Assembly (NCBI RefSeq): GCF_000003855.2
Contig: NW_003101646.1
Coordinates: 294,171-358,170 of the forward strand
DNA from: Blastomyces gilchristii SLH14081
Lineage: Eukaryota > Ascomycota > Eurotiomycetes > Onygenales > Ajellomycetaceae
DNA length: 64,000 bases
Direction: 5' to 3'
The position numbers and the translations under genes were made by a program. The notes below the pieces were generated by a model that worked only from the letters and a program-made list of their open reading frames with translations, did not search any database and was not told the DNA's origin. Shown piece by piece: positions 13,226 through 24,165 of this stretch; within the stretch, counting starts at the first letter, position 1, and each line of letters starts with the position of its first letter.

Positions 13226-13266
13226 GTCTGACTGACTGACTGACTGACTGCCTGCCTGCCTGCCTA
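13226..13266. repeat. compound (CTGA)n(CTGC)n microsatellite
   Basis: Roughly five CTGA units run directly into four CTGC/CCTG units. Replication slippage makes such tracts variable between strains. Confidence 0.85.
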
Positions 13267-13616
13267 TATTCAAATTGCTACAGATGCAAACTGCCCTTCT
13301 TGCCGGAGAATATTTCACTTCTACAGAGCGAGTAACTTAGGTACTTTCTTGTCAACTTTATGATCCGCTGGTCGCCGAGATATCTCCGCTTCACCACATC
13401 GGGCGGATACAAGTACATGTACATGTACATATATGGCAGGGAGCTCATAAAGAGAAGAAAAAAGGGAAGAAAAAAAAAGGGAATTATTTTGGAAGTTGCT
13501 GCCAGCATTATTTACTACATGTAGGCAACATAGGTGCGGCTCATGTCTGCATTCTTCTTCTCATAACCACGTCCCGCTTATTCTCTCATTTTTACTCGCG
13601 GGTTGGTTCTGAGAGG

Positions 13617-13670
13617 CGGTGTGTGTCTGTGTGTGTCTGTGTGTGTCTGTCTGTGTCTGTGTGATTGTGT
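13617..13670. repeat. GTGTGTCT tandem repeat
   Basis: Three near-perfect copies of an eight-base GT-rich unit are followed by degenerate copies, giving a purely G/T/C strand of about 50 bases. Confidence 0.8.
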
Positions 13671-15062
13671 CAGGGTGTCTTAAGGGTGTTCAGGAGTGGT
13701 CTTTCGGGCAGGGGATCCCTTTATTAATGTTGTTCCAATTACCCATTATTCGTTCCGTCGCGGAGGTTCCGCTTAAGACGACGTGTGGCATCTGCAGGGT
13801 TGGCGGCTGACTAAAGACGGGTAAAGGTAGACACACGTAGCTTGGCATCTTGGCAAACCTACGCCCTGTCCTGGCTGCCAGTGAGTGGGTGGGGAAGAAA
13901 ACCCCAGGTCTTGGCAGGTGTGGCTGGCCGTTTGTTTGTCCCCCCTCCCCGGCTACGCTACTTGTTGCTGCAGGCTTTGGGGGTTGGTTCAGCCTCAACA
14001 TTCAACTTCCATCCATCTTCTATCGTCTATCGTCTATCTTCGCTTGTTTTTTTTTTATCTTGCCCTCCCCTTCCACCTTCACCTCCATCAAACCCATCCA
14101 TTTTGCACTAGTGCCAGTTGGACAGCTCACGGTGCTTTCGTGTTGATCCCCTCCTCCAACCTCCCTGAAGAGAGCTGATACGTCTCGGTTTCTGCTTCGC
14201 TCTCTATTATTCATTCTTCCTCCTCCTCGCCCTTGCCTATCAGCTTTTTATTTTTTTATGTTTTATTTGTTTTTAAGTTGTCCCTTTAGTACAATCTGCC
14301 TGCCACACAGTACATTAAATATATATCCCCACCGGTCATCACTCTGAACAATGACAGCCTGTGCCTCAATCATCCTGCTCCAAGTCTTAAAGGAGCTTCA
14401 TGGTGCCTGACACACCCAAACTGTCTTGTGCGCCCTAATCTTGATTTTCCCACCCTCTGACCTTTTGTCCAAATCCGAGGTTTGCCGCCAATCCTGTAGT
14501 CATACCATACCTGCAAGACTCAGACGCTCAGACGCGGAAACTATTATCCTGAGCGGTGAGTTATCCATATACAATCACCACCCCTTTTCGAGTTTCTTGC
14601 CTCTCTCTATGCTCCGGATGTGTTTACGCAGCTAGACTTACTAGCAGTTGACAAGGGGGATTCTGGATTGTGCTTGGGAATAATCCGTTTGGGTCACTTT
14701 GCACTCTGGAGGCCCTGTTAAGCTGACATTTTTTTCTCTCAGACTTTTATATCCATACTCGTCTTAACCCCCCAATCAAGTATTGGCCACCGGAATTATT
14801 TCTGCGCGAAAGATAAAAAAAAAAAAATCCCCATCTCTTCTGATGGTGCATATCTCTTATCGGAGAAGAAACCAAAAGAAGCATTTCGACTGGGTTAGGC
14901 TGTAGGATTTGGGATTTCTTTTGTTCACCCGTTTTCCCGTTTCTATCCATATATATATATATCATTACTAAACGCCCCGATTTACACCTTTCTGTGGCTA
15001 TATCTATCCCATTGACAGGGCATTGAAAAACCGTTTCTCAGGAGTTTGGTACCTATATTCAA

Positions 15063-16891
15063 ATGTCCGAGTCGACGCCTACAAAAAACATTTGGCCTGA
15101 CACTAGTTCGTCCGCTTTGGGATCAGATGGTACCGCACCATCCCACATAGATGATGCGAGTGTCTCTACTTTAAGTGGCTCAACTGCCATGCCGACCGAC
15201 GTTTCACCACGGCGGCCATCGGTCCAGTTCAATGTCGAGACCTCTGCGGCTCAAATATCGAAAAAACGGACCGATGGCACAAGGGGAACTTTGAACAGCC
15301 GCAGCATCGGCAGATTTCCATCTCCTCCCCCACCAAGGTTAGTTTTCGTCCATTCGTCACTTCAGCGTCTGTTCGTAGTTCGTCACAAAGGAATCATTCC
15401 ATTTTCCCCGCGTAAATGACGTTTTGATTTCTCCTCGTGGCTTGGCGGTGTGGCTGGAAGAGAGTTTTTGTGATTATTCATCCCACCAATTCGCATACTT
15501 TGCACCTTGCCCCTGCGCACTGCGCCTCGGCGTCTGTGGTTTGCCTCCAAGGAGTCCAGGGTCATCCAGTCATAAACCCCAGAAGCAGCTGCAGAGTACA
15601 ACCAGTGCGACGGTCCATTCACCATTTACAAGCACCAAATAATATTTGCAATATGAATGCATCCCACTCTGACAGCCATGATGAATATCATCCTGATACT
15701 ACGCTAACACCTTCTCACGATGCCAGTGCTTATAATCGCGGGGTTTCGTTCGACACATTTGACAACCGTGACGCCACCGATTTCTCATTAACGCTCAACT
15801 ACAAACACAGAGACTACCACCCCACGCGGCGCAGTCGGACATTCCTCTGTGGCACTGATCAGAATGATTATTCCGATTTCGCACTTGAATGGTTAATTGA
15901 CGAACTCGTTGACGATGGCGATGAAATCGTCTGTTTAAGAGTTGTTGAGAAAGATTCGAAGGTCGCCAGTGACGCAAGCGTGGAAGAAAGAAGATACAGG
16001 CAAGAGGCCCAAAAACTGCTTGATCAAGTCATTGCGAAAAATTCGGATGAGAAAGCGATCAGTTTGGTACTGGAATATGCTGCGGGAAAAGTGCAGGAGA
16101 TTATACAACGAATGGTATGTGGTCGCTTTGTATTTTCCAACTGGTCCTTTTTCTAACCCGACACTGTATTTAAGATCCAAATCTACGAACCTGCGGTGCT
16201 CATTGTCGGAACTCGCGGACGCAGCCTGGGTGGAATGCAAGGCCTTCTTCCGGGCTCAGTGTCTAAATATTGTCTCCAACAATCGCCCATCCCCGTTATT
16301 GTCGTCCGCCCCTCAACAAAGCGCGAGAAAAAGAAACAGAAACGTCTTGCAAATCCGACGCGGCAAAGGTACAACCATGTCCTTCGATTGAATGATATGA
16401 AGAGCGGCCGATTATTTGACAAGTCACGAAGCACTGATAGCATTGTCACAAAGTTACCAGAAGAGGAAGCCGCCGTTGCTCACGCTATAGGGGTGCAGGA
16501 TATAGGAGGATGTCCCGCGGGCGCTCATACAGGCCGCGGCCCACGGCTATCCTTTTCCAGAGACACCGCATTTAGGACAATTACAGACGACAATGATTAT
16601 GACATGGACGGGGATAGACGCAGCTCGAGCATTCCTAACTCAGAGTCAACTGCATCCGGCTTGTCGTCCGCCTTGAGGAATCAACGTATCGAAAGCCCGG
16701 CTATGACGGACGACGAAGGTGACGAAGACGAGAGAGATACTGGTGGTGATGATAATGATGACAACGAACCTCGCGAACGGGCACATGTCTCGAGCGCTCC
16801 TAATGGTAGGCGCCAGCGCAGTTCAGAGGATGCGACAACGACCTCAACACCTCCCAAAAAACCCCCCCCTCGTACCCCATTACCAATGTAA
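15063..16891 (+). CDS. universal stress protein (UspA) domain protein
   Basis: The start ATG is at 15063. Exon 1 ends at 15337 (GTTAGT donor). The last intron is clear: 16115-16174, 60 bases, with CTAAC near 16154. A Ser/Thr/Pro-rich N-terminal region leads to the segment RGVSFDTFDNRDATDFS and then the Usp fold. That fold opens with RTFLCGTDQNDYSDFALEW and closes with the nucleotide-loop signature VGTRGRSLGGMQGLLPGS, then PVIVVRP. The C-terminal tail is basic, then acidic and disordered. Usp proteins bind ATP or AMP and are linked to stress responses; in fungi their exact role is unclear. The first intron is ambiguous. A good acceptor (exon from 15552) needs a one-base frameshift near 15640 (AAATAAT) and gives about 517 aa. 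A later AG (exon from 15583) needs none and gives about 507 aa. The domain itself is unaffected. Confidence 0.85.
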
Positions 16892-18401
16892 CAGTTACAG
16901 AATATACGCCCCAATGTTGATGAGCCTCACTGATGGGAACTAATAAACATGTCTGCGGCCACCACGGATGCACGGGAGGGGCAGATATTTTGCTTCGTTC
17001 TTAACCTTTAGTTTCGGTTTTTTATTTTTTTGCCTACGTTGTCGTAACCAACGTCTTATATAGGTATTTTTCTGGCGTATCTAATCTTTTAAATAATGAT
17101 CCCTGCTCAACAGCCAGGTTTCAACCTACGTGACGCGCGGGGGATGTATACATGTGTGCTTGTTTTGCAGTCTTGATATGATACCTCGATGATAAAAACT
17201 CCACGCTTGTGTAGTCTATTTCTCCCACATACCTATCTAGGGGATCGCGATGTTTCGCTAGGTTCTCCAAGTATATGGACATACTATGCTGCATTCATGA
17301 TTATGTGAACTGTTTTATATAGCTGTTGGAATTGAGGGGACGGGGTTAGTTACAAGCTAGGTTGAACGGGGTTGTATATATATATATATATAACTAACTC
17401 GTTCATTAGCATTATATTGTGGTTCTATTTCTTCTACTTGTGAGGGACTTGGGGTAGTTAAAGTGGTTTTTTGACACATGGAGATGGATATCCAGGATGG
17501 GGTTAATTTGGCTGCCACCGACACTACTACTACCAGTGGGCGGTTTGGTGGTGTGTGAGTGATTGTCCATACATATATATGTAAGGTACATACATAAAAC
17601 TGCAGCATATAGCTATCTATGTAGCTGGAAACGTTTGTTTTTTTCCTTCCCTCCCCCTTCGACGATCCCTCTTCCCCGTCACACCCGCCGTACTTATCAG
17701 CATGGGGATTCCACGAATATAGTAAATCTATACCATAGCATGGAAAATACCCGCCTGCCCGCGCACGCCACGGCATCATGAGTGAGTAAAAGTTAAAATA
17801 AATTATTGGAAGAGAAATAATAATCGAGGATGGGGGGTGAAGGGGGGCACCTAACAGCATCAGTTGCAAACGATTTTGGCCAGTACAACTACTGACTGTG
17901 CGCTGTTGAGTCGAATTTTTCCTTTGGTCGGGTAAGTTTGATGGGGATGGGAAATGGGAAATGGAGAAAGGCGACGACGATGAAGACAGGATGGCTTTTT
18001 GATTGTTGATTGTTGGAGATTAGGGATAGACTGGTGATGGATGCAGACTTCTTCTGTAAGGCTTGAATCACCCGACCCTAGGAATCTACAAGAGGTATCA
18101 ATCTATCATTTCTCCTATGAAGGACACTGGACAGGATACCGGAACTATCCTGCCTGCTTTGGTAGTTTCCTTCCCTTCCTTCCCTTTCTCCCCCTTCCAG
18201 CCTTGATTTGTCCGCGAATATCATTTTTCTAACATGACCACAGACGTCCATCAATTGGATTCGCAAGTTCCATGAAGGACACCTCAAAGGCCCATATTTA
18301 CCCTGGCATGGGCTAGATGATCTGAGTGATCCGGGCCAAAATTGGCTTTGTCAGATTCGATTTATACATTACCCTCTTATCCCCTGCGTTTTCAAGGCGT
18401 G

Positions 18402-18686
18402 TTATTCCTCTCCGCGGTTATCCAGGCTTCGCTTTGGCTGCTTGGATGCTACAGAGAGAATGACAAAAAGAATATAACTGCTCCAGATAACAATGAGAAA
18501 AATGATATTAGCGATCACGCTAAACATAGGAACGTCGCCAGAGTCCGGGAACCACACATCATCATCCGCACCCAAGACGGCCAGCAGCAGCAAGCACCTA
18601 ACTATAACCAAATTGTCACCATATAGACGGTCACAGTCTAGATCTCCGTGCCTTCCATCCATTGAGCACGGGGCCATGGTAGACAT
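18402..18686 (-). CDS. doubtful small ORF with a predicted membrane segment
   Basis: It opens with a true ATG (18684-18686 on the plus strand) and gives 94 aa. Two hydrophobic runs are visible: LVIVRCLLLLAVLG, and a longer one around SVIANIIFLIVIWSSYILFV, followed by KQPKRS, which would suit a membrane-anchored micropeptide. Against it: the opposite strand is open over nearly the same span, no family is recognised, and the codon bias is weak. Retained only as a candidate. Confidence 0.15.
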   Translation of the reverse strand: MSTMAPCSMDGRHGDLDCDRLYGDNLVIVRCLLLLAVLGADDDVWFPDSGDVPMFSVIANIIFLIVIWSSYILFVILSVASKQPKRSLDNRGEE

Positions 18687-19083
18687 CGGCGAAATTTGGA
18701 TTGCTCATTTCATCGCTGGGAGAGCCGAATGGAAGCCCCCCTTCTCCGCGGCTTCTACTCCCTCCTTTTTTTTTTTGAGATTGTCAATGGGAAGAAAAGG
18801 CCACAGTAGCCTCGGACATGTCAGCCTCGGATGATGTGTAACTGTTGAATGATCGTTTGGGCTCTCATGCCGTTCGCAGCCGTTGGGCCTATGAGCGTGA
18901 GGGCTTTGGATGAGGAGGGTGAAAGGTGAAAGGGTTTCGGGAAGAGCATAAAATATGTGATATAGGCGGAGATTGAAACTGTAGGGCAATCTTTTTTAAT
19001 AAAAAAAATTGTTTTAGCAGACAAGGGACGGAAAGCTTATGTACTACTACTCATCATTGTTGTGGATTCCTTTTTTGTTTTTA

Positions 19084-19122
19084 TTTTAAAAAATAAAAAT
19101 AAAAATAAAAATAAAAATAAAT
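19084..19122. repeat. (AAAAAT)n microsatellite
   Basis: Six or so tandem copies of a six-base A-rich unit sit in intergenic DNA. Confidence 0.85.
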
Positions 19123-20532
19123 TTTACACTCCGTTTGTATGGAGGGATCCACTGTTTGATTTCTTCGGCAGGGCTGTAGAAAGATAGACTGGGATTTTGA
19201 ATGAGGTCTTGATTTCTCCCTCTCCAGAGGTTTGTCTCCGAAATGGAGCACTCTCTGATATGATACTCTTCTCAAAATAGAAATTGCAGGCATTGCCTGT
19301 GCGTGAATGTTTCAATTGAGAGCTTTTAAGTTAGGTTAGAAATCCGCTGCAGAGTTAAAATTATTCCCAGTCATCGATGTTCCAGCACCTATCTCAGCAC
19401 ATGTGAAGTAGGATAGACGTTTCTTACTCATCACGAATCATGCATGCTGAGAAGGTTTAGTAACTACAATGCAAACCTCCTTTGCTAATCCAGAGTTCCC
19501 AATTTTTTTTATACTTTTTTCTATCTTTTTTCTAGCTTGGCCGATCTCTCGGTGACAGCGGAAGGCTTGTTGCTCTCTCTTGCTTTAGCGTGTGTTTCGT
19601 TTTATTTCCCTTGCTCGTTTCCCCATCCCCGTCGTAAATAATAATATATAAGCCCAAGATACCTAGGTACATACCGTACTCCGAGATACGATAGCCAACA
19701 AAGTCCTCGGGCGGCCAGCTAATAGCTAACGCTTTTGCTTGCGTGAAGCATCGCCAACAGCTGCAGAGAACAGTTAACCACCTCCATGACTGGCATTGAT
19801 TGACTGCGAGTCACAGGCACACGGTAGACTCCCCCCCGGCCCCCGGTTCATGCCAAACAGAAGAGAAACGTCAATGAGAATGAAGCCTGAAGGAAGAAGA
19901 GTTCGGGGGCTTCGGCAGATCTCCACACATGTCCAACAACTGACCTTCTCCGGGGTGGATCCATAGGGAGGCCGCTCGGTTACGAAGGGTCCATCAGCCT
20001 AGCAAATAATCTCCAAAACGGAGCCAATCTAGCGGGTTAGGAACGAATCCTCTCTTCCTGATCACGAATGCTCTGCACCTCAAGTCATGCTCCATCACTT
20101 CGTTTTCTTGTTGGTGGGCTGAGAACAAATACGGCAATCACCAGCAGGGAAACTCTGCCCGGGAACCTGTACTTGAACTCAGCCTGGATACTCCGTACAT
20201 GAATTTGCGTGTTAATGAGCTTGTTGCGCTAATATCCTGTCTCGTGGATAGAAGGAGTGAAAGGGATGCCATCAAGGTCCGAGGAATCACTATTTCGACT
20301 GGATGATATTTTCAAGCGAGCTCCTCTTGCTTTTTGTCCTGATCGCCGGAGAATTAATTCTTGGATTTTATTTATTACGTTGAAAGAAGGTCACAAATAC
20401 ACTTTTTCTCCTTCTCTGTTGCCGTGCTACCTGTGTCACTTTCAGTACTGTCTATCTGACCTCTTGCTCTTCCTCCAATTGCCAATGAAAATGAAGTCTT
20501 TAGACTCCTACCCTTCTCATTAAGAGGCCCTC

Positions 20533-20560
20533 TCCTCTCCTCTCCTCTCACTCCATATAT
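20533..20560 (+). promoter_or_regulatory. CT-repeat plus TATA-like element
   Basis: Several copies of CTCTC/TCTCC are followed at about 20552 by CATATATAA, roughly 50 bases before the ATG at 20606. Position and order suit a core promoter of a fungal gene with a short leader. Confidence 0.4.
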
Positions 20561-20605
20561 AACCCTCAACCCGTCCAGCCCCATCTAGCGAAGCTCTTGG
20601 AGAGC

Positions 20606-21253
20606 ATGCCCTTCGTCCCGGGCACCACAGCCCTTGTCGCTATTGAAAATGCCAATGGCCGCATCCTCACCAATCGCACGGGCGCCATTGATTTCCCCAA
20701 CCAGTTCATACTCACATGTCCCAGCAGCCCGCAACCGTTGCTCTACCAGCGCTTCCTCACCATGCTCAACGCTGGCGACCAGCTTGAAGTTAACTTCAGC
20801 CTCCGTGAACCTACCACGACAGAAGAACACGACCCGGCCGGCGAGCTGATAGGCCACACCTGGGCCATCCTCAAACCCTCTAGGGGTAGCGAAAAGCTCC
20901 TGTTCGAGGTCGGCAGGAAGACGGAACCCACCTCAGACGCCGAGGCCGCAAAGGCCTTCAACGGTTACAGAAAGCTGCTTGCCACGTTCCAATATGGTGT
21001 GCAAGGAACCTGTTCTAGCATGTTGGTATCGGCGGCAGGAGCGACATGGCCACCCATGGGTATCCCCTTGCCACCACCGCCTCGACAGCCGATGCCAACC
21101 GCCGCGCCCATCCGGTCGATCTCTCGCGCTCTATCCCCATCCAATCTCTACTTTGCCACAGGGGTTATGTTTTATTTCGTCGATTTGTCCATGGCGGCGC
21201 CGTCGCGGCCGGAGTTTTACGAAACGCCGTTACATCTCTCGGAGCCGATGTAG
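20606..21253 (+). CDS. unrecognised protein, possibly truncated by a TAG stop
   Basis: Start ATG 20606 (MPFVPGTTALVAIENANG...), 215 aa to TAG at 21251-21253. The first 145 codons have strong C/G-ending codon bias and a compact, protein-like sequence (for example FPNQFILTCPSSPQPLLYQ and GDQLEVNFSLREP), so this is a real gene. I do not recognise the family. No signal peptide; no long membrane segment before the stop. From about residue 147 the frame becomes Pro-rich (GIPLPPPPRQP), while another frame stays open at 21046-21336 with good codon bias. That could mean a lost base near 21040, or simply overlapping open frames. The original frame stays coding-like after the TAG up to 21436. Nonsense mutation, a missed intron ending at the TAG, or a genuine C-terminus are all possible. 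Confidence 0.6.
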   Translation: MPFVPGTTALVAIENANGRILTNRTGAIDFPNQFILTCPSSPQPLLYQRFLTMLNAGDQLEVNFSLREPTTTEEHDPAGELIGHTWAILKPSRGSEKLLFEVGRKTEPTSDAEAAKAFNGYRKLLATFQYGVQGTCSSMLVSAAGATWPPMGIPLPPPPRQPMPTAAPIRSISRALSPSNLYFATGVMFYFVDLSMAAPSRPEFYETPLHLSEPM

Positions 21254-21436
21254 GCGGTGGATGCGCTAGTTCTGTCAGCGCTTGCGACGTTGGCGATCAG
21301 TGCGCCGCCGCTTGTCTTCGCGGTGGTGCAGGCTAATTCCAGCTTGGGGACCATGCCAGAAATGTATGGACGGGCTGCTTATGCATTGGCGCCGGACTGT
21401 AGTCCGGGGGCGGGTAAGATTATTATTGTTGGGTGA
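21254..21436 (+). other. in-frame coding-like extension beyond the TAG
   Basis: Sixty further sense codons follow in the same frame before TGA at 21434-21436. The residues are hydrophobic and well mixed (AVDALVLSALATLAIS, then PPLVFAVVQ, and a GAGKIIIVG end), with G/C-rich third positions unlike flanking intergenic DNA. This suggests the ancestral protein was 276 aa and that the TAG, probably once a sense codon, is recent. Alternatively the TAG is the 3' end of an intron (GTAG|GCG). Confidence 0.45.
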
Positions 21437-22888
21437 GAGGATATCTTGAAGCTTTGTTGTTTGCAGTATGTTTGTGAGGGGGAATAAGCGGCTTTAGCAT
21501 GAGAATGGTGCCAGGGAGTCTTTTGTCTTTTCGTCTTCCTCAGGATCTTCAAATACACACTAGTGTGGATTGTATGGCATATTATTTTCTTTTGTTTATC
21601 AGCCTGCATTTTTGGGTTGTTAAAAAGGCCTTTTCAACATTTGTGGTTTTAATAATATGTCCTTTTTCCTCTCCTGACCGAAATTTTAAAGTCTCTGTAC
21701 AAGATCACTTTCTTTGACGTTTTGTAACCATATCCATGGGTTGCCTTTATGAATCAGTGTTTCGTTGCCGCAGCTCCAGGGGGGGGAGGGGTGTTGGTTC
21801 CCCTGTAACTAGGCTGTAGGATTTAAATACATGAACAAGGCTGGCTGACATGGGTAGCTCTGCAGTAAGCACTAGCCAAATGCATAAGTTATATAAATTG
21901 TAATATATTCCATGATGCCTGCTTTAGTTGAACCCGATGAAGTTGTTTCTGGATGGAAATATTCCGAAATGGGGAAGCTATCTAGTTCTCCGTAGGCTTT
22001 CTCCATACATACATAGTGCTGTTGATTCTTGTCTACAGAGTAACCACAGTTCCACCCCTTCCGGCCAATCGTTAAGCTATGGCCTAACGGGGAGGTTGGT
22101 TTGTCAGAGCTAGGAACCTACCCCTGCACTCATTCTTGGTTTGGAAAAAAACCCGAACGCATGAAGTTGAACATGCAGAGAATGAATGACATTCAAGCCG
22201 GCCTTCCCGCTGCGAACTTAAAAAAAGTCAATATATGCCAAACTTGCAATTCTATGAAAAAGGCGCGGTTATTTTTAGACACAAACATCTCTAACCCGAA
22301 TAAGCAGGCTTCTAGACCCATGCATGGACCCGAACTTAAAATGTATCACGTGATATGTGTTTTCTATAGTGACTATTCCTAAATAAGCTAGCATTTTAAA
22401 TAAGCTTCCCTCACATGATCGATCCACTCTCTTCATCTCGCAGCTCCAACTACACTTCTCATACGTCAACAGCTGCCGAATTATTTTACCACCACTGGGC
22501 TCATTGTATTTAATTTGCGAATATTCCCTATAAACCTTTCTTATGCATTACCAGGCCCTCTTTATTCATAGCGTTTTCAACGCAGGATTGACCTCTAGCG
22601 GTCAAACTCTAGCGATCATCACATCTATCAGCCGGCGCTCTTGCCCCCTGGGTGTTTGAAGATCTCGCAGACTATCTATAATCGATTGACTATTATAAAC
22701 ACTCTTTCTCTTGGTGGACTTGCTTGCTATATATCCCTGCCTAGCTGGGAGGTCCGCCTCCGCAGGAAGTGACAGCTTTGGATTTTGTGTTCATCTACTC
22801 AAAAATTCGGAGATAGGCTGCTTACTATCTATCTATATATACCTCTATACCGTCGCATGAAGTCGTTTTAAGTTTCAATCATAACGAC
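21437..22888. other. 1.45-kb intergenic region
   Basis: No coding frame with recognisable content. The last 200 bases before 22889 are probably the promoter and leader of the Med27 gene. Nothing else stands out apart from a G-run at 21781-21790. Confidence 0.45.
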
Positions 22889-24165
22889 ATGGATACGCAC
22901 ATGGGCTTAGGTGGTAATGGCGCACCACCCAGCTCCTTGTCAGCACCTGTTCCCGCCGGGCCTGCTGCTATTGGTGTTGACAACAGTTCCAGTGGCCAGG
23001 AGAAGGGCGTTTTACTTTCGTCAAATGAGGATTGGGATTCAGAGAGCAAACTGGTAACAGCCTTGTCAATGTTACAACAGATGGAAGCAAAGGTCTGTGG
23101 GCATTTTCAATCGACGTACTATCACACGTCTTTCGGCGCAAATAGCCACGTGTGACTCATCACCCTTCCTGGACGTGGATAGAAAGAAGAATATAGCTAA
23201 AAGTTATTCATGCTAACGTTCATGCAGATTCATGGGCTCCGAACTCTCGTCCCAAACCGCTTGCTTTCTCCATTGATTCCCATTGTTAATCCTGATATAC
23301 GTACGCCAATCCCAAAGTCACCCCAAGAGATGTTTGAACAACTCTCACAAACTGCTCGTGATGGAGTAGCTGAAGTGGAAAATTTCAAATCTGAATGGCG
23401 GAGTCCAGACATGATGGCGATCTGGGATCGAATAGACCAGATATTAGCCGAAAGCGGAGGCGAGCATCCGCCCCTGACGGGGATGTGGGAGCGGGACTAC
23501 GATGATATCTTAAAAACACTCAACAGGGAAGAGCAAGGAGAGAAAGAGCGCAAAAATCGGCTAGAAGAGGAGGAGGAAAAACGCCGAGTGGCGTCCAGTG
23601 AAAGTGGATGGAAAGATGTCGTTGAAGAGTACAAGAAGAAAGATATTCCAATAACCATTAATGTCCCACGGCCGGCTGATAATAATGGCCGCTTCTCCGT
23701 CGCGATCCAGAAACTTTCGCGACAGTTCTATGTCCTCCAGGGTCCGTCCTATGACAGCAAGAGCCCCAGAGAATGGCAGGTGATGATAGTGCCTCGAGGG
23801 AACACGTCCAAAATGGAGACGGAAATATTGGATTGCATCAGGTCTAGAGAGAGGAAATGGGACCTCCGCTATCTTCTGGTGAGTGTTTTCACGTCCCCAT
23901 GATATGGATCTCAGTGAATAAGCGTTTGCCTGCCTAAATTTCCGTTGTATCCCCAACTGTATTGATCTACGCTAACAAAATTCCCATTCTCATTCAGGAC
24001 ATGCTCTGTTCCTATGCGGACGTTAAAAGGACAAGGTGTTTAAATTGCCACAAGCTAGCGAATATCAACGCCCAACTACCAACCGTCCGAAAACCAACTC
24101 AAATAGAGTCAGCCGACAATAAAACGACCTTCGCCTGGAATGCATACCATTCAGGTTGTCTCTGA
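22889..24165 (+). CDS. MED27: Mediator complex subunit 27
   Basis: Three exons, 22889-23092, 23228-23878 and 23998-24165, are joined by phase-0 GT-AG introns of 135 and 119 bases (the second with GCTAACA upstream of CAG). The product is 340 aa. The N-terminal part is Gly/Ser/Pro-rich, then a helix with LVTALSMLQQMEAK. The middle has a charged coiled-coil stretch (EEQGEKERKNRLEEEEEKR). The C-terminus is the Med27 signature: CLNCHKLAN, about 33 residues, then WNAYHSGCL, a probable zinc-binding Cys/Cys/His/Cys set ending at the last residues. Med27 sits in the Mediator tail/upper head and links activators to RNA polymerase II. Start: ATG 22889, the first in frame. The gene appears intact. Confidence 0.88.

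Larger units (their letters stand above)
11645..15062. other. 3.4-kb intergenic region with C/T-rich tracts
   Basis: No coding frame here is convincing. The stretch 11930-12260 is strongly pyrimidine-rich, as is 14040-14240. Tandem repeats occur at 13226-13266 (CTGA units followed by CTGC units) and 13617-13670 (GTGTGTCT units). Both pyrimidine-rich blocks resemble fungal promoter and leader DNA, so the downstream stress-protein gene may have a long 5' leader. No RNA gene was recognised. Confidence 0.45.
16892..20605. other. 3.7-kb intergenic region
   Basis: Most of it shows no coding signal. It holds a (TA)n tract at 17374-17392 and an (AAAAAT)n tract near 19085-19122. A small minus-strand ORF with a hydrophobic stretch is listed separately. 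The final 75 bases (CTCTC repeat, then a TATA-like element) form the promoter of the next gene. Confidence 0.45.
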
